A DNA stretch of 64,000 nt from Ctenosaura bakeri. Its lineage: Eukaryota > Chordata > Lepidosauria > Squamata > Iguanidae. The notes beneath the pieces are model-generated. The model was given only the letters and a program-made list of their open reading frames with translations. It searched no databases and had not been told where the DNA came from. This document shows positions 33,947 through 45,521 of this stretch, piece by piece; the stretch's first letter is position 1, and every line of letters starts with the position of its first letter. The position numbers and the translations under genes were made by a program. The stretch is taken from contig CAOLHI010001802.1 in the NCBI GenBank assembly GCA_948474755.1, forward strand, positions 248,001 through 312,000, read 5' to 3'.

Positions 33947-34038
33947 CTGCAGAGACAAGCAGAGGAATGAGATAAATAAGCAAACAAACATTTCCACAAA
34001 ATTGCCTGAAGTTATTTTATTGATTTCATTGGACCCAC

Positions 34039-34121
34039 CATTTTGTAAGGAACCAGAAGATGGACTCCAAGGAGTCTCAGCTTTCATGTGGCAACGGTTG
34101 CCCTTCCACTCTTTTCCACAT
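34039..34121 (-). CDS. host-gene exon: Cys-rich/EGF-like end and linker
   Basis: An 83-bp exon on the minus strand. The acceptor tract is TTCCTCCCTCTCCTTTGTCATCAG and the donor is ATG|GTGGGT. The open frame starts one base in and gives CGKEWKGNRCHMKAE, then TPWSPSSGSLQN. The C-x8-C spacing with GxxWxGxxC resembles the last disulfide loop of an EGF-like domain, followed by a Ser/Pro juxtamembrane linker. The intron to the next exon is 92 bp and both exons read through in frame. Upstream exons must lie at higher coordinates but were not recognised. EGF-plus-transmembrane proteins are many, so no symbol is given. Confidence 0.65.
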
Positions 34122-37034
34122 CTGATGACAAAGGAGAGGGAGGAATGTTGAGATATGTGAGAAAATAATCTAAATACCTAAACAACAGCCCACAACATCT
34201 GCAGCATAATTAACAGGAGGAATATGGTCTAATTATTTCACAGAGATAAGTAATCTAAATTGTGTCCACGTTAATGCAAATGTGTGCATAAAATTGGCTT
34301 GGAAGCATGAATAAATGTGTACATTTTAAGCGTCCAGAACAAATAGAAAAGCTGGAAAGCAGCATATTCTGTAGGTTCCTCCTAGCATCTGCTATTTTAT
34401 GTACCTTTCTTACAATGTTTCATCTTCTGTTTAAAAGTAGATTACGAAAATTAGATACTGAATATTTAAATTAAAGAATTTGAAGGAAGCTTATACAAAA
34501 AGATTCCTCTGGGTGACACACACACAATTTTGTAATAATCTCTTCGCTATCCTAATGGATTAATATGAGCTGACAGATGTTATACAACTGGCCTGTGGCT
34601 GGTTTCAGAGCAAGAAGATGAGACCCTGGAAGAGATACAGACAAGGTTCTACCATCAGAGCAGATCCCACTATTGCCCCTTGATATGCTAGAGCAAAAGG
34701 GAACCAAGAGACAAATACAGCCAGCCAGTTTCCACTTCCCTGGAAGATTTTACATATAGCCAGCTGGGAGACTAGTCAGGGTTCATAACATCCCCAGACT
34801 CCACATATGACTTGGCTGGTGCTCCTTCTGTAGTGAGAGCCCTGGACTGTCTGTCAGGTTACAGCAACTCCACATTATTCCAGTATATGCTGGAGACAGC
34901 TGGGGAAAGAAATCCTCCTTCTTACAGAGCTTGTCCTGTTTCATGGCCCAGATGTGGGCTGGCCCTGATAGTAGACAAGCAAATACATAGTGCTAATCCT
35001 AAAGAAATGTTAGTACAGTCAAATCTAACATTGTTTATGCCAGCCAAATCTAAACGTCTTTGTACTCTTTGCATTCAGTGATTGGGTGGATGGGAGGTGG
35101 CAGCATTAAGCCACTGCTGGAATGGAGAGTGTGTCACCATGTTCTAAGATCCAGATAATTGTTCATGAGTTAATTAATTAATAATTAATGAGTTAATTCT
35201 CAATTAGAGAATTATGCTAATTCCCAAAAAGAGAGTCCCAGAGACATACATCTTACAGGTAGCTTCAAAAATTTATTTTTTAAAAACTACAACTCCCAGC
35301 ACCCTCCAGCCGGGAACAGGACAGTGTCCTCCACCATACTAAGTGCAGGAGATTAGCTGGTTTCAGGGTGGGCAACAAAGCCAGCCACCAGCAAATCTCA
35401 TTGCCACTGGTCTCAAGAGGATATGAAAAACTGAGTAGGAGGGAGATTCTGGAAGAACTGTTGGGGGCCTGCTGACATCCATGTCATCTGCCACTTGAAA
35501 TGGCCCTCCGTCCTGCTTAATACTAGCATTAGCTCTGCTTACATATTCTATCTTCTCCTGTGCCATAATTAGCACAGCTTGGCACCTTGATAGAGTGATT
35601 CTGTGAAACAAAGGCACTGCTGTGTATAGGAATGTAAGAATAGTCCCATTGGATTATACCAAATGTTATCTGGTCTAGCATTCTGTCTCTGTAGTGGCCA
35701 ATCATATGCCTATGGGAGGTCTACAAATAGATCATGAACACAAAAGTACCCCCCTTCTCACATTCACCAATGACTAGTATTCAAAAGCACACTGAATAAG
35801 TAATATAAATAGGTAACATGCATATAAGCACTGGCATCAGATAGGATGGATGGATGGACAGATGCCACGTCTTTGATAGTCTTATCTCTCCTACAATTGT
35901 TTAAGCCTTTGAAAGCTATCAGAGTTGGCTGAACATCATTATGTTTTGCAACAGCAAAATCTATGGCTGAAGTATGTACTGTGTAAAGATGTATATCCAT
36001 TCTTCCATCGTGAACCTCCCACAACAGGCACACTTCAGTTCACAAAGCATCTAACAGTGAAGAACCTTTTTACAAAGGCTTTTAACAGCCAACCAGATCT
36101 CTACTTTTTGTTCTCCTCCATCTAGCCAGAAGCCCCTTTTTTTTAGTAGGATGATGAAGGAGGGCTGAAGAGACACAGAATTTCAGTGGTGGGTTGCAGC
36201 AGCATGTCTACAATTAAAAATGCAATAAACAAAGCTTAAGCCTGGAAAGAACAGGATTCTGTGCCAACCAATGCTACTGTAGCTGTGTTATCTACCGACA
36301 ACATACAAGGTAAACAGCAACTGTTTCTAGTATCTCTTACTTAGAATGCATGAACAGCAAAGCAGAGAAAAAAGGGGAGACCAGATAGGGGAAAGAGACT
36401 CATTGGCTTCTGTTTAAAAGGTGTAGGTCTATAAATCTGACCACCAAAATGGAAAGTGGAGACTGGGTGGGAAAAGTATGCATTTTGAAAAGAAGACACC
36501 AAGTTATCTTTTGGAGATTCAAAATGTTTGCAGAACAACATGACCTGGTTGTTTCATTTCACATGTATATTGTTAATTTTGAATAAAAAGTTTGCTGAAA
36601 CTTGTTGAACTATCTCTTTCCTTCCCTGCCTCCCTCCCTCTCACCATCCTTCTTTCCTTCTATTTATGGTGTAGGAACCTATCCCTATTCTTTCCATGTT
36701 ATTTCTGCTTCTGGTACCCAATTTTCTGTTGGTAACTGAAGTACACCTGTGTTTTGCTACATTACATGACACTTGATTTTAGTATTATGAGATAGGGACA
36801 AAAACATCTCCTTATCCATTTTTCCCCTACCATGCCTAATTCAGACATATCTATCATGCCTCTTATTTCAAATTAAAAAAGAAAAACTAACACTCCAACT
36901 CAGTTTTCACCTTGTTTATCCTGAACTGTCTGCCCTCCTTTGCCTTGGAATTACTACTTGAGGTTTCTGAGGCAGGAATGTGACATCTCTTAGGACATAT
37001 CAAACCTTATCACAAACTATCTGAAAGATTGTGC
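34122..37034. other. intron-like, mostly unassigned sequence
   Basis: No further exon of the minus-strand gene was recognised. A degenerate CR1/SINE-like stretch lies at about 35634-35790 (GTCTAGCATTCTGTCTCTG, then GTGGCCAATCATATGCC). A short DNA-transposon-like motif (AAACTACAACTCCCAGCA) lies at 35283. Confidence 0.4.
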
Positions 37035-37510
37035 CTCCCTATATGAGCCAGCCCAAGCTTTAATACCTGCAGGGGAGGGCTTTCTTTTGGGCCCACCACC
37101 CAAAAAGGCATGTTTGGTGAGGACACAGGAGCAAGACTTCACAGGGGCTGCTCCCAAATGGTAGGACTCCATTCCATGGGAGGTCCGATTGGCTCCGCTG
37201 CTGTCCTTCCCCTGGCAGACAAAGATCTTTTTATTTAGGCAGGCATTTAGTTTTTAATTTGTTACAGCAGATATACCGTCTTATGGAGGTGTTGTGTTTC
37301 TAGCTTATCATGTTATAAATATGTATTTTAAACATGTTTTTTTGAAAACCTTTTAACGTGTGTTTAAGTAAAACTGTGGTTTAGTTCTCTTTTAGCTTTT
37401 ACATTAATACTTTTTTTTAAAAAAGCATTTTTTAAAAAATAGTTGTGAGGTGACTTGGATCCTGTGCCAGGAGGAAGTGGGATATTAAATAAATACATAA
37501 ATAAATAAAT
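37035..37510 (+). mobile_element. L2 LINE 3' end
   Basis: GGGGAGGGCTTTCTTTTGGG, GGCATGTTTGGTGAGGACAC and the downstream T-rich 3' UTR match the plus-strand L2 at 9350-9420 and 10634-10850. It ends with AATAAATA repeats at about 37485-37510. Coding remnants are too decayed to read. Confidence 0.75.
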
Positions 37511-37611
37511 ACCAAGCCCAGGGATCACATCAACTGGGGTTATTGTTTGGAGAATTGTGTAGAATCTGTTAGAGAAGAAGCATTCCATTTCTGCAAGGCT
37601 CAGCGTACTTA

Positions 37612-38072
37612 CAGTCAGCTCTCCACATTCGGCAGGGTTAGGGGTGCAGGATCCTCACAACAGCGGAAACATTGCAAATATCAAAATGTGTGTGTGTGTC
37701 TGCGGGAAGGGGGCTGAGGCTTGATGGGGAGAATAGGCACCCAGGGTCCAAATCAGGTCATGGAAAGGAGAGGAAAAGGGGGTAGGTTGGTATGGTAACC
37801 CTCTCTCACCCATCTCTTTTCTCAGATGTGGAGGGGCATCAAGAGAGGGTTTCTGGTGTTTTGTTCTCAGGCTGTCAGCCATTTCTAGCTGGCTGGGCAG
37901 TGGGTGGTAGAGGAGGAGGAGGAGGAGGACCAGAGGTGGTTTTTTAAAGGATTGCGTGGCCTGATCGGAGCTGCTGAGAGGAAAAAGAAGTGCCGGGGGG
38001 GGCAGGGGTTGAAGAAACTTGCAAATAATCAAATCCATGAGTGCTAACCCCTCAAATGTGGAGGGTTGACTG
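37612..38072. mobile_element. Tigger/pogo-like MITE, TA target
   Basis: The left end is CAGTCAGCTCTCCACATT, and the reverse of the right end is CAGTCAACCCTCCACATT. The 461-bp element is flanked by TA on both sides (37610-37611 and 38073-38074), the Tc1/mariner/pogo hallmark. The ends are of the Tigger kind. A GGA run (37910-37929) lies inside. No transposase is present. Confidence 0.8.
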
Positions 38073-38074
38073 TA

Positions 38075-39261
38075 GAATCACAACACTGTAGAGTTTGAAG
38101 GGATCTAACAGTCATCTAATTACTTATGAGAAACTGGAAGATAAAGAGTTTTTTAAAATTAACTGTAACCAACTAGAGGGGAGTGTAACTAATTACTTTT
38201 AAAAGTAACTTTCCAAGATATGCATTTCTCTGTAGAAAAAAATCTATCAGAAGGAAAAGTGTACAAACCTCAGCTCCTGTTATTGTTTTCTTTATCCTGC
38301 AAATCTGGAGATGAATTTCCAAAGGGAGACTTTCCCTATCTGTGGAAGCTCTCCAGATGATTTCAAATCCTGTTCTTCCAGGGTTCAAATCATGCAACAT
38401 GGGTTGCATGGGCACAATGATAGGAAAGAAGGGAGGGGAGTGAGTGTGCTGCCCATTGTCACATATTTCAACTACGGACAGCTGGAATGCTACAAAAGAG
38501 CTCCCAGTTCTGTGCTAAATTATTTCAAAATTCTCTTTAGCAAGTAGTTACCTTCCTATACCATATGCAGATGGTGGTGTAATGCCAGAGTGGTTTTAGA
38601 AATTTTTTTTAATATGAAAGAAGATTCCATTGTCATGCATTTCTTCTGAGCAAAGAGAGAATTTACACACATGCAGAAAATGGAGATATACAGCTTAAAG
38701 ATTAAGAAGGCAGGAAACAAAAAGTCACTGTTCTGGAAACTGGCAAGAGAAGCAAGGAAATGGGATCTCAGGGGACTGGGTGGAACAAAGATGAAATCAG
38801 GGAAAGAATTAGAGAGAAAGCTGGAGGGAGAGGAAAGATGCAAAGAGGGAAGGTATCAACAATGAGGAGAGGAGAAAACACTTGTGACTTTTTATTGTGA
38901 TGGAAAAACAGCATGATTACTGTTGGGGTTAAGTGTCCCAGGCAAGCAGAAGATTTTCAGTTGTTATCCCTGGGTTTGCATAAAACAAAGCGGCAGTTGG
39001 ATATACAAGCCATTGTAGAATAGATTCAGCTCTGCATTACATCACTGCTTGTTTTAGATAAAGAGCATGAGGCCCAGTTTAACCAAAGACACATGGGCTT
39101 TTGCTAAAGCTGGGTCTCATGAACTGCATTCCACCTTCATCACCATAAATCTGGGACAGGGAGCAATAGGTTCTCTAGTTTGTCCACTGAAAATGACATT
39201 ATGGATTGATCTGTTGAAGGTGGCTTCATTGAGCAACATGTGACCCTTCCGACATTGTTCA
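38075..39261. other. unassigned sequence
   Basis: No gene or repeat was recognised. A purine-rich segment (38660-38880) yields Lys/Glu-rich open frames only. Confidence 0.45.
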
Positions 39262-40290
39262 ATTACAACTCACAGCAGCCTTAGATAGCATAGTACTAGG
39301 GCCCTTTTCGCACAGCATTTGTCATGCGAAAGGGCCTCCAGAGCATTGCGCAATTGCAAGAAGTGCTCCACATGACGTCCTCACAATCGCGCGATGCTGC
39401 TGGGGCCAGCAGACACCAATAGCGCAGTATATCATTTTTGGCTTTTGGCCAAAAATAATGCGTGATCATGCGTCGCTCTGGGGCCCCACACACACTTACC
39501 ATCTGTGCAGAGCCTCTGGAGACCCAGCCCTCCCGCTTCCTCCCCAAGCGCAGCCTGGGAAAATACCCGGCTGTGCTGCAGAAAGAAGAGGTGGAACCCT
39601 CATGCTGCCTGCTGACCAGCAGGCAGCTGCTGCTGTGGAGGAGCAGCGGGGACGCAAATGCCTCACAGAAGAGGCTGCTTGCGTGACCCGTGCGCAACCA
39701 TGCCGGAAGCAGATAGGCTGTGGAAGGGGCCTAGGATAAGAAGTCATGGGAACTCTATTGTACCACTCTATTCTGCTTTGATTAGGCCTCATATGGAATA
39801 CTGTGTCCAGTTCTGGGCACCACAATCCAAGGAGGATACTGACAAGCTCGAATGTGTCCAGATGAGAGTGACTAAGGTGGTGAAAGGCCTGGAAATTATG
39901 CCCGATGAGGAAAGGCTTAGGGAGCTGAGTATGTTTAGCCTGGAGAATAGAAGGTTAAGAGGTGACATGATAGCCATGTTTAAATATGTGCAGGATACCA
40001 TAAAGAGAATGGAGCAAGCTTTCCCTCTGCTGTTCCAGACACCAGGACACATAACAATGGCTTTAAACTACAGGAAAAAAGATTCCACCTAAACATTAGG
40101 AACTTCCTGCTGGTAAGAGCAGTTTAACAGTGTGGTGGAGTCTCAGAGTGTGGAGGAGACTCTTTCCTTGGAGGTTTTTAAAGAGGCTGGATGGCCATCT
40201 GGCAGGAGTGTTTGATTGTGTATTCCTGCATGGCAGGGGGTTGGACTAGATGGTCCTTGTGGTCTCTTCCAGCTTGATGATTCTAGGAGT
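39262..40290 (+). mobile_element. CR1 LINE 3' end, interrupted by a MITE
   Basis: Translation of 39770-40000 gives [21 protein letters not shown], then [11 protein letters not shown] and the [20 protein letters not shown] stretch, the CR1 RT C-terminus. The 3' UTR ends near 40285 with GGACTAGATGGTCCTTGTGG and CTTCCAGCTTGATGATTCTA. A 430-bp MITE with a perfect CTAGG duplication sits at 39301-39730. The CR1 sequence appears to continue upstream of it. Frameshifts near 40030 and 40100 make it a fossil. Confidence 0.8.
39301..39730. mobile_element. MITE, GCCCTTTTCGC family, copy 3
   Basis: It starts GCCCTTTTCGCACAGCATTT and ends GGCTGTGGAAGGGGC, 430 bp. It is flanked by a perfect 5-bp duplication, CTAGG (39296-39300 and 39731-39735). 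It aligns with copies 1 and 2, including the GC-rich right half with GGCTGCTTGCGTGA. Confidence 0.8.
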
Positions 40291-41076
40291 TGCATTCCAG
40301 CAACATTTGGAGTGCCACAGGTTGGCCAATGTAGTTCTATGCAGATGCATATCAGAACTTGGAAGGACTGTGTTTCAAAGTAACATGTTACTTAGAACCA
40401 GGTACCTTTTTTGCAGTAATGACAACAGTTCCTTTCCCTCTGAGTAATGATGTTCACAGACTTTTCTTCCTCCAGGAACAAATGTGGGCATTTTCACATT
40501 ACTCATTCTACCACCATTCCAAGCTCCACAAACTGCCTTGTCTTTTCCTTTTTTTAGAATACAAGCCATGCAGGCACACACATGGCTTATACTACCAGTG
40601 TGCCAGGAAGGGCTGGTCAAGTGCTAATGACCTATTTTGCCCTGGGCTTTCTATATCATTATAGTGTGTAGATGGTGTACCACAGCCACCAATGATAATT
40701 TTAACAGCTAAGTTGGTGAGGAAAGTAGTGAGGACAGCAACCTGTTGTTCCCCCCCCCCAGCCCGACATTCCAAGTCCATTCTGTATCTTTTTGGTAACA
40801 AATTTTGTCTTTTTTGGTCTTTTATTCAGGAGAGTCATCTGTATCAAAAAACGAAGTCTGAACAACTGACTTCTTGAAAGAGAAACAAACAGCATTTCTG
40901 GGCCATCTACTGATATCTTTTACCATTCTTTTATCAAGTCATAAATTCAGATAAGGCATTTATTTCTCTTGGGAAAAATCATGGTGACCCTCTCTCCAGC
41001 TACTATTGGAGAGTACATCTACAATATTATATATTCAGGGCGCAAATGCTTCAATGCATTCAACTCTAGACATATG
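40291..41076. other. unassigned sequence
   Basis: No gene or repeat was recognised between the CR1 end and the microsatellite. Confidence 0.45.
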
Positions 41077-41125
41077 CAACAACAACAACAACAACAACTA
41101 CTACTACTACTACTACTACTACTAC
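41077..41125 (+). repeat. compound (CAA)n(CTA)n microsatellite
   Basis: Seven CAA units switch directly to about nine CTA units. Confidence 0.95.
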
Positions 41126-41234
41126 AAGTCATGCCTCTCTTTCAAGATAGGTGTCCCCAGAGTTTGGAAATGTGAAAAGAGAGTAAAGGGATAGGTTTCA
41201 GCCATCTCTCTGAGAAATCTGAAACACAAAGCCA

Positions 41235-42110
41235 ACTTAGAATCAAAGAGTTGGAAGAGACCCCAGGGGCCAACCAGTCCAACCCCCAGCTATGCAGAAA
41301 CACCCATCAAAGCATTCCCAACAGATGGCCATCCAGCCTCTGCTTAAAAACCTCCAAAGAAGGGGACTCCACCACACTCCATTGAGGCAGCATATTCCAC
41401 TGCTGGACAGCTCTGACCATTAGGAAGTTCTTTCTGAGGTTCAAGTGAAATCTCCTTTCCTGCAGCTTGAATCCATTGCTCCTTGTCCTAGTCTCTGGAG
41501 CAGCAGAAAACAAGTCCGCTCCCCCCTCGACACGACACCCCTTCAAATATTTAAACATGGCTGTCATGTCCCCTCTTAACCTTCTCTTCTGCAGACTAAA
41601 CATACCCAGCTCTCTAAGCCATTCCTCATAGGGCATGGCTTCTAGACCCTTCACCATTTTGGTCACCCTCCTCTGGACACGTGCCAGCTTGTCAATATCC
41701 TTCTTGAATTAAGGTGCCCAGAACTGGACACAGTATTCCAAATGAGGCCTAACTAATGCAGAATAGAGAGGTACCATTACCTCCCTCGATCTAGACAGCA
41801 TACTCCTGTTGATGCAACCAAGGATCGCATTGGCTTTCTTGGCTGCCTCATCACACTGCTGACTTATGTTCAGCTTGTGATTTACCAAGACTCCTGGATC
41901 CCTTTCACATGTACTGCTATCCAGCCATGCATCCCCCATCCTATATTTGCGCCTTCCATTTTTTCTGCCTTAGTGCAGAACCTTACATTTCTCTCTGTTG
42001 AAATTCATTTTGTTAGCTTTGACCCAGCTCTCCAATCTGTCAAGGTCATTTTGAAATTTAACCCTGTTCTCTGGGGTATTAGCAACCCCGTATTAGCAAC
42101 TTGATAATTA
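41235..42110 (-). mobile_element. CR1 LINE 3' end, reverse orientation
   Basis: Minus-strand translation gives [31 protein letters not shown], then VKGLEAMPYEEWLRELGMFS and RRLRGDMTAMFKYLKG. It continues with ESPSLEVFKQRLDGHL, the canonical CR1 C-terminus. A stop near 41711 and a one-base shift break the frame. The 3' end (41240-41300) has GAATCAAAGAGTTGGAAGAG. It is the best preserved CR1 copy in the window. Confidence 0.85.
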
Positions 42111-42193
42111 ACAGCTAGCATTCCAGTATGGAACAGTAGTTAGAGTGTACCACAGATATAAACTTCAGGGGATCGGAAGGTACCCCAAAGTCA

Positions 42194-42916
42194 TCTAGAT
42201 GGCTTGGGTCCAGACTATCTGAAAGACTGTATCTCCTTCTATAAACCAATGTGAGTATTAAGATCTTCAGAGGAGGGCTTTCTCTCAGTCCCACTATCTT
42301 TCCAGGCATGGTTGGTGAGGACTTGGGAGACAGCCTTCTCTATGGCTACTTGCAGACTGTGGAACTTCCTTCTATGGGATGGCTGGGTGGTCCCCTGCTG
42401 TCTCTCTGCCGAACGGTGATTGCAAGCTTTTTAGATCTTGAATTTGAACAGCTGTCATGTAAAGTGGGAAAACCAGTGTGGTGTAGTGGGTTGAGTGTCA
42501 GATTGCGATCTTGAAAGCTATGGTTCGATTCTCAGCTTGGCTATGGAGACCCACTGGGTGACCTTGGATGTATCACACACTCTCAGCCCCAGAAAACCCT
42601 GTAATGGGTTCACGTCGGGGTTGCCATAAGTTGGAAACAACCTGAAAGCACAGAACAACAACAAAATATAAAGTGGTGTGCTGTATTTTTTAGTCTGTGT
42701 TTTAAAATATTTTTGGTAGTATTATGTTTTAAATATAATTTAAATGTTTTAATTGTTTTTAAGCATATTTTATTAACTGGGCTGATTAATTTCTTTTTAA
42801 CTTTTGTAAACTAAATGTTTCAGTAATATCTTTTTAGATTATTGTAAGCTGCCTTGCATCCAGTTTAGGAGAAAGATGGGATACAAATTTAATTAATAAA
42901 TAAATAAATAAATAAA
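42194..42916 (+). mobile_element. L2 LINE 3' end, split by a SINE
   Basis: GGTCCAGACTATCTGAAAGAC is nearly identical to the L2 copy at 9299. GGTTGGTGAGGACTTGGGAG and the 3' UTR follow. The tail is AATTAATAAATAAATAAATA at about 42890-42916. A tRNA-derived SINE interrupts it at 42474-42664. Confidence 0.85.
42474..42664 (+). mobile_element. tRNA-derived SINE, AAC-type tail
   Basis: The head is GTGTGGTGTAGTGGGTTGAG with B-box TGGTTCGATTCTC. The body has CACTGGGTGACCTTGGATGT. The tail reads GGGTTGCCATAAGTTGG, AAACAACCTGAAAGCAC, and ends AACAACAACAA. This is the cleanest SINE of the family, inserted in an L2 3' end. Confidence 0.8.
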
Positions 42917-42939
42917 TTTTGACAGTGTAAAAAATCCAT

Positions 42940-43244
42940 AGCTACAGCATGGGTGACAAGTGGCAATCCATCTTCTGCTTAAAAGCTTCCAGGGAAGGTG
43001 AATACACCATATCCCAAGGTATTCTGTTCCACTGTTGATAGGATCGGATTTGGGGAAATCTAGAGTCAAGTCCTGAATTTTACTGGGTAACTGTGGTCTA
43101 GCCATCTCTCTCAGTCTAATCTACCTCACAAGGGTTATTATGAGGAAAAACTGTAAAGAAGGATCATCACTGGCAGTGCAACATTGAACATATTAGAGGA
43201 AAAGCAGGATATGAATTTAACTAATAAATGTAACTAATAAAAAT

Positions 43245-43248
<4 letters not shown>
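42940..43248. mobile_element. CR1 remnant (reverse) and MIR-like SINE
   Basis: 42950-43040 (CATCTTCTGCTTAAAAGCTTC, then TATTCTGTTCCACTGTTGA) is a reversed CR1 3' piece. From 43070 the sequence (TACTGGGTAACTGTGG, CTAATCTACCTCACAAGGGT, AGCAGGATATGAATTTAA) looks like a tRNA-derived SINE with an L2-type ending. Both are degraded. Confidence 0.5.

Positions 43249-43284
<36 letters not shown>
43249..43284 (+). repeat. (ATC)n microsatellite
   Basis: Twelve ATC units at the end of the SINE-like stretch. Confidence 0.95.
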
Positions 43285-43353
43285 GTAATAAATAAACTAG
43301 ACAAAATACATAATAACTTGGGAATAGGCCTTTACCTATGAATGCTTATACCA

Positions 43354-43354
<1 letters not shown>

Positions 43355-43397
<43 letters not shown>
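43355..43397 (+). repeat. (AAAT)n microsatellite
   Basis: About ten uninterrupted AAAT units. Confidence 0.95.
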
Positions 43398-43424
43398 CAG
43401 ACCATGATCTGAATCTCAGTTCAA

Positions 43425-43500
43425 ATTATTTTTTTCAGCCTCATTTGATCATCTGCAACCTGAGGATAATAATACTGATCTATCTGACAAAGCATTTTTA
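43425..43500 (+). mobile_element. MIR-type SINE core fragment
   Basis: TTCAGCCTCATTTGATCATC, then CTGAGGATAATAATACTGAT resembles the MIR core region (CCTCATCTGTAAAATGGG-like). It is short and diverged. Confidence 0.45.
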
Positions 43501-44424
43501 TTATTACAATGCTCTCTATCTCACTATAGCCGGAGACTAACATGATTCCGCTAGTTGGAAGCATCCATGTGCAACAATATTAGTGGTTGTTAAAACACAG
43601 CCCTAAAGCAGTTAGATGAAAAAACTCCTTTTTGTCTTCCCTTGTCAAGGTCGGGCTGTATTGAAAAACTAAATTTAATTTTGAAAAGAACTGTATCCTT
43701 TAAAAAAAAAAAGGAAAGGAAAATGAGCTGGTTTTCTCCTCTCTGAGGTTCCTTCTCTCACACTCTATGTTTTGGGTAGCAGCTTGATGGTACACAAATA
43801 ACACTGTGGAATGCAGACTTCCAGGGAAGCGATCAAATATGTTCCCTCTGTGGACTTTCTTAATTCTACACTAGGAGGGAAAGGAAGGATTCCTTAATAA
43901 GCCTCCCTGCCAGAGTACAATTTATTCTGAAGACAGGCAATTGTCAGAAGTTCTCAAGGAAATCCCTTAGGCCACACAGCTCTAAATTTTTCCACATTAA
44001 ATGCAAGCAATTAATTTGCCTGGACTAATTGCTCCATGACTAACTAGCAGCAGCACATTTCTGTAACTTTGTTTTATTATAAAAATGCCATCCATTAGCA
44101 ATCTGAAGTATAGAGATAACCATTTCTCTATGAAAAAAATATTTCTATATCTGGACAGGCAGCATTATTTTCTAGAGAATGTATGGCATGCTTGCTGTGG
44201 ATGGGAGCCTTGGACCTCCAATTGATAAGAGGTCTTGAATCTACCCAATGGACATTCCCCACTCAGCCCCTCAGCCACCCCATGCTTTGTCTCCTATGGC
44301 ATGGTAGGGAGAGGAACCCCCACCATTATCTCTGTTCAGTAGCAGCATGGATAGCATGCTGTTCATTCACACAGCAGAGTGATAGCAGAAACTGCACGGA
44401 TTTAATTCCTTTGATGCTCATTAT
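43501..44424. other. unassigned sequence
   Basis: No gene or repeat was recognised. Confidence 0.45.
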
Positions 44425-44862
44425 TCAAATGGGTGACCAAAATGGTGAAGGGTCTGGAAGGGTCTATGAGGAGCAGCTTAAGGAGCTGGGGATGTTTAGT
44501 TTGCAGAAGAGAAGGTTAAAAGGGCACATGATAGCCATGTTTAAATATTTGAAGGGATGTCATGGTGAGGAGGGAGTGGGCTTATTTTCTACTGCTCCAA
44601 AGACTAGGACAAGGAACAATGGATTCAAGCTGCAGGAAAACAGATTCCACTTAAACCTCAGGAAGAACTTCCTGATGGGTCAGAGCTGTTTGGCAGTGGA
44701 ATAGGCTGCCTCAGAGTGTGGTGGAGTCTCCTTCTTTGGAGGTTTTTAAGCAGAGGCTAGATGGCCATCTGTCAGGAGTGCTTTGATGTGGGTTCCTGCA
44801 TGGCAGGGGTTTGGATTGGATGGTCCCTGTAGTCTCCCCCAGCTGTATGATTCTATGAAATT
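44425..44862 (+). mobile_element. CR1 LINE 3' end
   Basis: Translation of 44470-44700 gives QLKELGMFSLQKRRLKGHM, then IAMFKYLKGCHGEEGVGLFS and FRLNLRKNF-like sequence, the CR1 C-terminus. The 3' end near 44820-44862 has GGTCCCTGTAGTCTCCCCCA and CTGTATGATTCTATG. Confidence 0.8.
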
Positions 44863-45127
44863 GGACAATGAGTGGCACACAAAGGCAGCTGGCATTTTGG
44901 CTTGGATCCCAGCTCCTTTCTTCCTTCCCCTTCCCGAGATGGAAAATGTAAAAACAGCAAATCCAGTGCACACTCACTCCTACAAAAGTTCTCCCCCTGT
45001 CTCCCTGTCCTATGTTGAGAGAAGCAAAGATGAGTCCTCAGTCAAGGCATTAGCTGGTACTTTTGCCAAGGACATAATGAGAATGTGGCCAGTGTTTAGC
45101 AACTCACAGAGAGTTCAGACAGTCTTA

Positions 45128-45521
45128 CTTTCTCACTGTCTTGATTTGGCAGGGGCAGCCCGATTCACCCTCTGCTGTCCCACATTCTCAAATGCCTTTA
45201 AAATGTCCTGATTTCTCTCTCTTTCACCCATTTTCCCTCTTTGGCCTCAGCTTATGTTACTTGCTGCAGACTGAGTTCAAAGTACAAAAGGCAGTTTTGC
45301 TCAGTTAATGCAGCAAGAGGAAGAAGAGAGGAAAGGGGAAAAAATCCTTCCTAAATTCAGTACATAAATTCCAAAGTTTCACAACTTTAAATAATAATTT
45401 TGTGTGTTCTTCCTCTTTACTTTGCCTCTTGTTGTCTGGCTACCACATTCTTTTGACCACACTCTCATGTGGTTTGCCCACACACATCCTGGTTTTCATC
45501 TGTGAAATTTTGGAAGGTATG
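45128..45521 (-). mobile_element. DNA-element-like repeat (GCATACCCTCCAAC ends), copy 2
   Basis: Read in reverse, it aligns with 48327-48697. Shared blocks are CACAGATGAAAACCAGGAT, ACTTTGAACTCA, and ACAGCAG near the end. The ends are CATACCTTCCAAAATTTCAC and a weaker inverted match. It lacks coding capacity. The family is not named here. Confidence 0.65.

Noticed and set aside
43249..43397. Possible CRISPR-like or tandem array
   Set aside because: These are plain ATC and AAAT microsatellites at SINE/LINE ends in a vertebrate genome, with no spacers.
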